A stretch of 64,000 nt of DNA, taken from JAIXWP01 sp965247015. Its GTDB lineage: Bacteria; Bacteroidota; Bacteroidia; Flavobacteriales_D; Sanyastnellaceae. The stretch is taken from positions 1,302,001 through 1,366,000 of the forward strand of contig CBDFGG010000004.1 of NCBI GenBank assembly GCA_965247015.1, read 5' to 3'. Each line of letters begins with the position of its first letter. Position 1 is the stretch's first letter. The notes under the pieces are model-generated. The model was given only the letters and a program-made list of their open reading frames with translations. It ran no database searches and was not told where the DNA came from. The translations under genes and the position numbers were made by a program. Of this stretch, positions 38,501-48,000 are shown piece by piece.

Positions 38501-40552
38501 TGCGAGACAGGCGGTCCCCTTGAACAAGTGGTGTATGATCAATCATTCCCTAGCGCTTCTGCAGTCGTAGCTTCTAGTCCTTTTGGTGGAATCAACAACT
38601 CAGCGTATTTGGTGATTCCAGGAAACAACATTGGTGGCGAAGCAACAAGTATTTCATTAGACATTGATTTAACAGGCTACTGCTTCAATCCGCCCGGTGC
38701 TCCAACGGCATCAGACTATTGGATCACAGTGATTGCTGACGGAGTAATCATTTATGACGGACAGTCTGTAAACCCGGGACCTGTGTCTACTTCATTACTT
38801 TTTGATATTTCAGCTTTTCCATTTGGCTATAATTCTAATACAGATATTGAGATCTATGTCTATCCAAATGCTTTTTCAAATACACCTGGAACAATTTTTA
38901 CGACATATAATCCAAGTGCAAATTGCGCTTCTCTAGCGGATGGTGTGTGGACAGGTCAACTCACGGCTGTGATAAATGCAACGTTTGAAGAACTTGCACC
39001 TACTCCAACTAACTGCACGTTTGCAGAAACACTTGCATTTGATTGTTGTGATTACACACCAGTCACTAATGTGAGTCAGAATATTTGTAATGGAAATGCG
39101 ATGACACAACTTGCTTCATGGCAAGCAACAGTGAACGCATCATTAAACTCTTGTATCTCATATTCGAGTGTCACGCCAGTTGCGGGATCTGTATTGCCCA
39201 ATAACTTATTTCCAACAGGGGTAAACAATACCACTTCTCCCATTACACAAACAGTTAGTGCTTATGCCTATTGTGATGCAAACGGCAGTGGAACGGTGAA
39301 TGTAGGAGATACCTACTCTTTGATTAGTACTTATTCAGTAACGATTTATCCGAATGCCAATGCGAATATCTCATACAATGGAGCTCCTTATTGTACAGAT
39401 ATTACTGCCGCTCAGTTACCAGTATTTTCGGGCACTACCGGTGGTACTTACTCAGCGCTACCATCAGGGTTGAGTATCAACGCCACTACAGGAGCTATCA
39501 ATCCTAGCGCAAGCAGTGCGGGTACTTACACTGTAAATTATACTATTCCTGCCAACGCGGGTTGTCCTGCATACGTTGTATCAACAACGGTTACCATTAC
39601 TGCTCTTCCTCCGATTCCAACACTCACACCAGAAGAGCCGTGTGCAAATACGCTGCTAGATTTCGTTGCAGGGAACGGAGTGCAGTTTGAGTTTTTTGTA
39701 GATGGTGTTTCGCAAGGTCCGCCTTCATCGAACACAACATTCACAACAACAGGATTACCAGAAGGCACAGAAGTCTGTGTAGAATCTTCAAACGTTGCTC
39801 CCTTTGTTTTAGAAGGAAATATTATAGAACCACAATGGGGAAGCGCACTTGCTAAATCTGCTGGAGGCCCTGCTACTAGCGGGTTTGGAGCTGGTAATAA
39901 TTTAGACGCAGTGTTTATCAAAAACATGAATGACGTTCTTTATGGAGCGGTAGCGTCTGCTGTTGTCAATAATTCCAACAACAGAATTTTGATGTTTATT
40001 GATTGTGAAGTAGGTGGCCACAACTCACTTTCAACTTGGACGAATCGAACTAACGCGCCATATTATTCCGTAGAAAACTTATCAAGTGGAATCACATTCG
40101 ATACAGGCTTTGCTCCAGATTATGTGCTTGCAATGAACCAAGCAACAGGAGATGCATTTTTTGATCTCTATCATTTAAATAGCAATACAAATAATTATCT
40201 CGGCTCTGCTAATACATCTCCAACCTTGGGATATGTTGCAAACGCTGGTGTTGGAGATAACACAAAAGGTTTTGAATTTGCAATTCCATTTAATGCACTT
40301 GGAAATCCTTCTGGAAGTATTCAAGTTTTCCTAATGCTAGTAAACGATCCAGGATTTGGTGTTCCAACTTTTTTAAGCAATCAATTCCTAACTCCTGCAA
40401 GTGCAGCGCAAGCGAACTATGGCGCAGGAGCAGTGAATTTTGGCATTGAGCCACCACAGCCTATACTATTTCCACTCAGTGCAGATTGCGTTTCGCAAGC
40501 CTGTGTGATAGTCAACCCAGAAACTTTAACCACCCCTATATATCACGATTAA
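35564..40552 (+). CDS. Large secreted protein with PPC-like repeats and TTPIYHD C-terminus (SprC-position)
   Basis: 1,662 residues from the ATG at 35564, with a signal peptide (residues 1-21, ending TLAT); a TTG at 35531 is in frame upstream. Two near-duplicate PPC-like beta domains (about 38-168 and 173-309, both with DLQTGTITDSGMA and LLECDDDDSANG) and a third related one (about 315-443) are joined by pentaproline linkers. Further Cys-rich Ig-like modules follow, and the last 150 residues form a separate beta domain. There is no type A or B sorting domain. The protein ends NPETLTTPIYHD, nearly the same as the next gene's product. First gene of an operon whose order matches sprC-sprD-sprB-sprF. 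An accessory or adhesin role on the cell surface is inferred. Confidence 0.9.
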   Translation: MARLAALLILTLTFSSETLATRVSWEFEKPAVLLPPSNDNPCSPISLTAGATCSYLNYNNNTATATTGVTAPGCANYVGADVWFSVVVPASGAVTVDLQTGTITDSGMAFYTGISCTALTLLECDDDDSANGNMSSITRTGLTPGSTLFVRVWEYGGDLQGTFGICATALPPPPPAPANDNPCGALVLNAQTACTYIAGTTVSATNTAVADPLCAFMNGAGDVWYSTVVPASGAITVDLQTGTITDSGMAIYTGTCSSLTLLECDDDDSANGAMSSITRSGLTPGSTIFIRVWQFGGGTGGTFGICVQALPPPPPCSDCSTATSIASLPFTMNATTCGGCNSVLSGAGCTSAYLGGEDYLFQYTPTVTQNVNIALSGTLTWTGLFVTNGCPTSGGTCVGTATSIAGNPVLNNVTLTAGQTYFFIVDTYPSPDCTPFTISVGVAGPPPPPNENGDSCTNATPFCTGTSYNFPNNTGQAGLGAINCLFSSPNPVWYYMQIEDSGELNMSISQTNTGGTPIDVDFNLWGPFTSQADGCSQITAGIAPSVDCSFSASAFEEANIPNAIAGEFYVLLLTNFSGQAGTISFNNLGTSTATTNCALLCNITNLTATPTACSPSTNTFDLNGVITVANPPNSGVLTVTSSCGGSVTIPQPWGANIPYTLPALTPTGGACTVTATFSEDATCTRTQNFTSPAPCSSVVLNCPQYASTSVSPNVACANQTYYLEVENTGCNGTVTFNVVGNYGSAWADEITWSVVSNLTGGVVASGGPGVNGGAINTTVGPLNANLLGTVFTLNVFDSFGDGFSAGGTISITQNGITIAGPITGNFGANGSSIFGANVIISAATMTINTPSGNVVAIAQNCNDFRVPITLENDNFCNTINVNLPWTIVCNATGATLSSGSQNITVHPSVPNDASDVVDITWNSSTCQWQVNGANDCDLLDIGNLFTISPNPLSLPAANCTSGSRTFTVDYLGISGGPDCCETGGPLEQVVYDQSFPSASAVVASSPFGGINNSAYLVIPGNNIGGEATSISLDIDLTGYCFNPPGAPTASDYWITVIADGVIIYDGQSVNPGPVSTSLLFDISAFPFGYNSNTDIEIYVYPNAFSNTPGTIFTTYNPSANCASLADGVWTGQLTAVINATFEELAPTPTNCTFAETLAFDCCDYTPVTNVSQNICNGNAMTQLASWQATVNASLNSCISYSSVTPVAGSVLPNNLFPTGVNNTTSPITQTVSAYAYCDANGSGTVNVGDTYSLISTYSVTIYPNANANISYNGAPYCTDITAAQLPVFSGTTGGTYSALPSGLSINATTGAINPSASSAGTYTVNYTIPANAGCPAYVVSTTVTITALPPIPTLTPEEPCANTLLDFVAGNGVQFEFFVDGVSQGPPSSNTTFTTTGLPEGTEVCVESSNVAPFVLEGNIIEPQWGSALAKSAGGPATSGFGAGNNLDAVFIKNMNDVLYGAVASAVVNNSNNRILMFIDCEVGGHNSLSTWTNRTNAPYYSVENLSSGITFDTGFAPDYVLAMNQATGDAFFDLYHLNSNTNNYLGSANTSPTLGYVANAGVGDNTKGFEFAIPFNALGNPSGSIQVFLMLVNDPGFGVPTFLSNQFLTPASAAQANYGAGAVNFGIEPPQPILFPLSADCVSQACVIVNPETLTTPIYHD

Positions 40553-40563
40553 TTTATACTACC

Positions 40564-42009
40564 ATGAGAAAAATGCTTAACCACGTAGTGCTACTTCTGC
40601 TGTCTTTGATAGCAGTGAGCTCCTACGCACAAACGGACAGCAGTGCTCCTCAAATCCTCTGCGTAGGCTCAGTTGAGCCATACCAAGTGGATTATACGGA
40701 AAACGGCGGCGCCGGTACTGCGGGATCGACCTATGTTTGGACGATTATTACTCCAGGCTTTACAGGGACGATCACCACCAACCAAGGACCTAGCGGCAGC
40801 AGCAACAGAATAGAAATTGACTGGGGTACAACACCTCCTGGCACCTACATTCTTCAAGTAATAGAAGAAGCAAGCGGCTGTCCTGGCGATCCTATTCAAC
40901 TTGCAGTGCAGTTGGATCCAGAGGTGACTCCAACATTTGCACAGCTCGGACCATTCTGTCAAAACAGCAGTGCACCAGGATTACCATCCACTTCAAATGA
41001 AGGCATCACAGGAACATGGGCGCCTTCAACTATTAGTACAGCAACAGCAGGAACATTCACATTTACGTTTACACCAGATCCTGGACAATGTGCTTTACCA
41101 ACAACAATGGATATTACAATTGATCCGGAAATTACTCCAGCCTTTGCTGCGATTCCGAACATTTGTCAAAATAGCACAGCACCAACGCTTCCAACAACAT
41201 CAACCAATGGTGTAACAGGAACATGGTCGCCATCAACAATAAACACTGCAGTTGCAGGAACAGTTACTTACACGTTCACACCAACAGCTGGATTGTGTGC
41301 TGTGCCAGTGACAATGGACATCACCATTGATCCGGAGCTAACACCAACGTTTGCACAGATTGGCCCTCTATGTCAGAACTCTACAGCACCAGCGCTTCCA
41401 ACAACATCACAAAATGGTGTAACCGGAACCTGGTCGCCATCAACGATCGACACATCGGTGAGTGGAACATTCACATTTACTTTCACACCAAGTCTTGGGC
41501 AGTGCGCAGTTACAACAACGATGACTGTTGTTATTGATACTGAAATATCACCAGTATTTACTTCTATAGCGCCACTGTGTCAAAACGCATCAGCGCCAAT
41601 ACTTCCAACGGTTTCAAACAATGGCATTACAGGTGTATGGTCGCCATCGACTGTTGATACAGCTACACCTGGAACGGTTACATACACGTTCACTCCAGAC
41701 CCAGGACAGTGCGCGATTCCAACTACAATGGATATAGTCATCAACCCACTTCCAACAGTAGATGCAGGTGCGGATGAAACTATTTGTAATGGAGAAAGCG
41801 TGACACTTACAGCAAGTGGTGCAACGACTTACGTGTGGAGTCCAACAACAGGAATTACACCAACTACAGGCCCTACGGTTACGGCTAACCCAACATCAAC
41901 CACCACTTATACGGTGACAGGAACTGATGCGAATGGATGTGTAGACACAGATACAGTAGACGTGATTGTCAATCCAATTCCAACGACTTCACCAATTTTC
42001 CATAACTAA
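40564..42009 (+). CDS. Secreted protein with four 69-residue repeats and TTSPIFHN C-terminus (SprD-position)
   Basis: 481 residues from the ATG at 40564, 11 bases after the previous stop. Signal peptide about 1-22 (ending SYAQ). Residues 24-115 form an Ig-like module homologous to the N-terminal module of the next protein (GSTYVW ... IDWGTTPPGTYILQV). Four tandem 69-residue repeats span 119-394, each with PxxCQNS, LPTxS, TGTWSPSTI and TFTPxxGxC. An Ig-like domain with DAGADETICNGESVTLTASG follows (about 397-468). The last residues, NPIPTTSPIFHN, match the end of the preceding protein, and no known T9SS domain is present. Repeats carry two Cys each. Likely exported with the SprB-like partner; function unknown. 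Confidence 0.9.
   Translation: MRKMLNHVVLLLLSLIAVSSYAQTDSSAPQILCVGSVEPYQVDYTENGGAGTAGSTYVWTIITPGFTGTITTNQGPSGSSNRIEIDWGTTPPGTYILQVIEEASGCPGDPIQLAVQLDPEVTPTFAQLGPFCQNSSAPGLPSTSNEGITGTWAPSTISTATAGTFTFTFTPDPGQCALPTTMDITIDPEITPAFAAIPNICQNSTAPTLPTTSTNGVTGTWSPSTINTAVAGTVTYTFTPTAGLCAVPVTMDITIDPELTPTFAQIGPLCQNSTAPALPTTSQNGVTGTWSPSTIDTSVSGTFTFTFTPSLGQCAVTTTMTVVIDTEISPVFTSIAPLCQNASAPILPTVSNNGITGVWSPSTVDTATPGTVTYTFTPDPGQCAIPTTMDIVINPLPTVDAGADETICNGESVTLTASGATTYVWSPTTGITPTTGPTVTANPTSTTTYTVTGTDANGCVDTDTVDVIVNPIPTTSPIFHN
40918..41745 (+). repeat. Four tandem 207-bp repeats
   Basis: Four in-frame copies of a 207-base unit (69 residues) encode PExTPxFAxIxxxCQNS..., diverged from each other at many silent and some coding sites. 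They are older than the 156-bp repeats of the next gene. Confidence 0.9.
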
Positions 42010-42030
42010 TTTTTCTTGTAAAAAAACAGA

Positions 42031-45000
42031 ATGAACGTTCGGTTAGGTATCATATTAGTGTTTGTCGCAGTGCTTTCTGCACTGAGCTCATCTTGGGCTC
42101 AGACGGATAGTGTGTGCGTATCAAACCCTATCGGTACCTATCATGTGGTAGGGTGGAATGGTAGCACCTTCACATGGGATACGGGTGGAGACGGAGTCAT
42201 TCTGAATGGACAAGGAAATGATAGTATCACAGTGGCTTGGAATGCAAGTGTCGGCACGTATACATTAAGTGTTTTTGAAACGAGCATCGATGGATGCGAC
42301 GGTCCAACACAGTATTTGACCATTGAAATGATTGAATATTTTGAGGAAGTCGATGTACAAATCTGCACGGGCCAAAACTATACTTTGCCAGACGGAGTAG
42401 TGGTGAATACAGATGGAACATACGACGCGACGCTTGTTTCAGTGTTGGGATGTGATTCAGTGATCAGAACAAATCTTACGGTTACAGACGTTCTCACATC
42501 GACCACAGACGTTACTATCTGCAGCAATCAAGTTCCTTACAATTGGAACGGCGTTGACTACAACGCGGCTGGATCATACACCGCAAACTTGCTGACCGTA
42601 GCGGGTTGTGATAGTGTTGCGACATTGAATCTTTCGATTAATGATGTGCTTACATCAACCACAGACATCACTATTTGCAGTAATCAAGTTCCTTACAATT
42701 GGAACGGTGTTGACTACAGCATCGAAGGAACATACACCGCGAACTTATTGACTGTAGCGGGTTGTGATAGTGTTGCGACATTGAATCTTTTGATTAATGA
42801 TGTGCTCACATCAACCACAGACGTTACTATCTGCAGCAATCAAGTTCCATACAATTGGAATGGAGTTGATTATTCAAGCGAAGGAACGTACACAGCGAAC
42901 CTTTTGACCGTAGCGGGTTGTGATAGTGTTGCGACATTGAATCTTTCGATCAATGATGTTCTCACATCAACCACAGATGTTACTATTTGCAGCAACCAAA
43001 TTCCTTACAATTGGAACGGTGTTGACTACAGCTCGGCGGGAACATACACCGCGAACTTGTTGACCGTGGCGGGTTGTGATAGTGTTGCGACGTTGAATCT
43101 TGCGATCAATTATGTTCTCACATCAACAACGGACATCACCATTTGCAGCAACCAAGTTCCTTATTCGTGGAACGGAGTTGACTACAGCTCGGCAGGAACA
43201 TATACCGCGAACCTATTGACCGTTGCGGGTTGTGATAGTGTTGCGACATTGAATCTTTCGATTAATGATGTCCTTACATCAACAACGGATATCACCATTT
43301 GCAGCAATCAAATTCCTTACAACTGGAATGGAATTGATTACTCGACCGCAGGAACATACACCGCGAACCTAATGACCGTAGGGGGTTGTGATAGTGTTGC
43401 GACATTGAATCTTGCGATCAACGATGTTCTCACATCGACAACAGACATTACTATTTGCAGTAACCAGGTTCCTTACAATTGGAATGGTGTTGACTACAGC
43501 GCAGCGGGAACATACACCGCGAACCTATTGACTGTTGCGGATTGCGATAGTGTTGCAACGTTAAATCTTTCGATCAACGATGTACTTACATCAACCACGG
43601 ACATTACCATTTGCAGCAACCAAGTTCCTTACAACTGGAATGGAGTTGATTATTCAACTGAAGGAACATACACTTCGAATCTATTGACGGTGGCGGGTTG
43701 TGACAGTATTGCAACATTGAATCTTTCGATTAATGATGTCCTCACATCAACCACAGACATCACCATTTGCAGCAACCAAGTTCCTTATTCGTGGAACGGA
43801 GTTGACTACAACGAAGCCGGAACATACACCGCGAACCTGTTGACCTTAGCGGGTTGTGATAGTATTGCGACATTGAATCTTGCGATCAATGATGTTCTCA
43901 CATCAAGCACAGACATTACCATTTGCAGCAATCAAGTTCCTTACAATTGGAACGGTTTTGATTATTCAACCGAAGGAACATACACTGCCAATCTGTTGAC
44001 AGTCGCGGGTTGTGATAGTATTGCAACATTGAATCTTGCAATCAACGATGTACTTACATCAACCACAGACGTTACTATTTGTAGCAACCAAGTTCCTTAC
44101 AATTGGAATGAAACAGATTATTCAACCGCAGGAACATACACTGCGAACCTGTTGACGGTGGCGGGTTGTGATAGTGTTGCGACACTGAATCTTGCAATCA
44201 ACGATGTTCTTACATCAACCACAGACATTACCATTTGCAGCAATCAAGTTCCATACAATTGGAATGGTGTTGACTACAGCACCGCAGGTACATATACCTC
44301 GAACTTATTGACGGTTGAGGGTTGTGATAGTATTGCGACATTGAATCTTTCGATTAATGATGTGCTCACATCAATAACAGATATCACCATTTGCAGCAAT
44401 CAAGTTCCTTATAATTGGAATGGAGTTGACTACATCGCCGCGGGAACATACACCGCGAACTTGTTGACTTTTGCGGGTTGTGATAGCATTGCAACATTGA
44501 ATCTTGCAATCAACGATGTACTTACATCAACCACAGACGTTACTATCTGCAGCAATCAAGTTCCATATTCTTGGAACGGCGTTGACTACAGCTCGGCAGG
44601 AACCTACACAGCCAATCTATTGACTGTTGCGGGATGTGATAGTGTTGCAACTTTAAACTTGTCTATCAATCCGACACTCACATCAACAACAAACATCACG
44701 ATTTGCAGCAATCAAGTTCCTTACAATTGGAATGGTGTTGACTACATCGCCGCGGGAACATACACCGCGAACTTGTTGACCGTAGCGGGTTGTGATAGTG
44801 TTGCGACATTGAATCTTTTGATCAACGATGTGCTTACATCGACCACAGACATTACGATTTGCAGCAATCAAGTTCCTTACAATTGGAACGGAGTTGACTA
44901 CAGCACGGCAGGAACATATACCGCGAACCTATTGACGGTGGCGGGTTGTGATAGTGTTGCGACACTAAATCTTGCGATCAATGATGTTCTCACCTCAAGC

Positions 45001-48000
45001 ACAAACATTACCATTTGTAGCAATCAAGTTCCTTACAATTGGAATGGTGTTGACTACAGCGCAGCAGGAACATACACCGCGAACCTATTGACGGTGCCGG
45101 GTTGTGATAGTGTTGCAACATTGAATCTTTTGATCAACGATGTACTTACATCAACCACAGACATCACTATTTGCAGCAATCAGGTTCCTTACAATTGGAA
45201 TGGAGTTGACTATTCAACGGCAGGAACATACACTGCCAATCTATTGACCGTAGCGGGTTGTGATAGTATTGCAACATTAAACTTGTCAATCAATCCAACG
45301 CTGACGTCCACTACAAACATCACTATTTGCAGCAACCAAGTTCCTTACAACTGGAATGGAGTTGACTACAACGCAGCGGGAACATATACCTCGAACCTAT
45401 TGACGGTGGCGGGTTGCGATAGTGTTGCGACATTAAACTTGTCGATCAATCCGACACTCACATCAACGACAAACATCACCATTTGCAGCAATCAAGTTCC
45501 TTATAATTGGAATCGAGTTGATTATTTAACTGCGGGAACATACACTGCCAATCTATTGACTGTTGCGGGTTGTGATAGTATTGCAACGTTGAATCTTTCG
45601 ATCAATGATGTCCTCACATCAACCACCGACATCACCATTTGCAGCAACCAAGTTCCTTACAACTGGAATGGAGTTGACTACAGTGCAGCAGGAACATACA
45701 CTGCGAACTTGTTGACCGTAGGGGGTTGTGATAGTATTGCGACATTGAATCTTTCGATTAATGATGTGCTTACATCAACCACAGATATCACCATTTGTAG
45801 CAACCAAGTTCCTTACAATTGGAATGGAGTTGACTATAACGCCGTGGGAACATACACCGCGAACTTGTTGACCGTAGCGGGTTGTGATAGTATTGCGACA
45901 TTGAATCTTTCGATTAATGATGTGCTTACATCAACCACAGACATCACCATTTGCAGCAATCAAGTTCCATACAATTGGAATGGTGTTGACTACAACTCAG
46001 CAGGAACATACACCGCCAATCTATTGACTGTAGCGGGTTGTGATAGTGTTGCAACGTTAAATCTTTCGATCAACGATGTACTTACTTCGACCACAGACAT
46101 CACTATTTGTAGCAATCAAGTTCCATATTCTTGGAATGGAGTTGATTATTCAACTGAAGGAACATACACCGCCAATCTATTGACCGTTGCGGGTTGTGAT
46201 AGTGTTGCGACTTTAAACTTGTCTATCAATCCGACACTCACATCAACGACAAACATCACCATTTGCAGCAATCAAGTTCCTTACAGTTGGAACGGTGTTG
46301 ACTACAGCACCGAAGGAACATATACCGCGAACCTATTGACGGTGGCGGGTTGTGATAGTGTTGCAACGTTGAACTTGTCGATCAACGATGTGCTCGCATC
46401 AACAACGGATATCACTATTTGCAGCAACCAAGTTCCTTACAATTGGAATGGAGTTGACTATTCAACGGCAGGAACATACACTGCCAATCTATTGACCGTA
46501 GCGGGTTGTGATAGTATTGCAACATTAAACTTGTCAATCAATCCAACGCTGACGTCCACTACAAACATCACAATTTGCAGCAACCAAGTTCCTTACAATT
46601 GGAATGGAGTTGACTACAATGCAGCAGGAACATACACCGCGAACTTATTGACCATTGCGGGTTGTGATAGCATTGCAACATTAAACTTATCTATCAATCC
46701 AACACTCACATCAACTACAAACATCACCATTTGCAGCAATCAAGTTCCTTACAACTGGAATGGTGTTGACTACAGCGCAGCAGGAACATACACCGCGAAC
46801 TTATTGACGGTGGCGGGATGTGATAGTGTTGCGACTTTAAACTTGTCTATCAATCCGACACTCACATCAACGACAAACATTACCATTTGCAGCAATCAAG
46901 TTCCTTACAATTGGAATGGAGTTGACTACACCGCCGCGGGAACATACACCGCGAACTTGTTGACCGTTGCGGGTTGTGATAGCATTGCAACATTAAACTT
47001 ATCTATCAATCCAACACTCACATCAACTACAAACATCACCATTTGCAGCAATCAAGTTCCTTACAATTGGAATGGAGTTGACTACAATGCAGCAGGAACA
47101 TACACCGCGAACTTATTGACCATTGCGGGTTGTGATAGCATTGCAACATTAAACTTATCTATCAATCCAACACTCACATCAACTACAAACATCACCATTT
47201 GCAGCAATCAAGTTCCTTACAACTGGAATGGTGTTGACTACAGCGCAGCAGGAACATACACCGCGAACTTATTGACGGTGGCGGGATGTGATAGTGTTGC
47301 GACTTTAAACTTGTCTATCAATCCGACACTCACATCAACGACAAACATTACCATTTGCAGCAATCAAGTTCCTTACAATTGGAATGGAGTTGACTACACC
47401 GCCGCGGGAACATACACCGCGAACTTGTTGACCGTTGCGGGTTGTGATAGCATTGCAACATTAAACTTATCTATCAATCCAACACTCACATCAACTACAA
47501 ACATCACCATTTGCAGCAATCAAGTTCCTTACAATTGGAATGGAGTTGACTACATCGCCGCGGGAACATACACCGCGAACTTGTTGACCGTAGCGGGTTG
47601 TGATAGTGTTGCGACTTTAAACTTGTCTATCAATCCGACACTCACATCAACGACAAACATCACCATTTGCAGCAACCAAGTTCCTTACAATTGGAATGGA
47701 GTTGACTACAACGCCGCGGGAACATACACTGCCAATCTATTGACCATTGCGGGTTGTGATAGTGTTGCGACATTAAACTTGTCGATCAATCCGACGTATG
47801 CGATTGCTCAGTCTGTTTCTATTTGTCAAGGCGATTCTTATACCCTTCCATCAGGAATTTCTGTCAATGCTGCGGGTACTTATACTTCTAGCTTCCTAAA
47901 TGTCTTTGGCTGTGATTCGATCATAACAACGAACGTTAGTTTCTATCCTGCACCACAACTTACTTTGACGAATACAACAGGCACCAATACATTGACCTGT

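Noticed and set aside
42487..47790. Regular 156-bp spacing resembling a CRISPR-like or satellite array
   Set aside because: The repeats are in frame throughout, code for conserved protein and lack short repeat-unique spacer structure; this is a protein repeat array.
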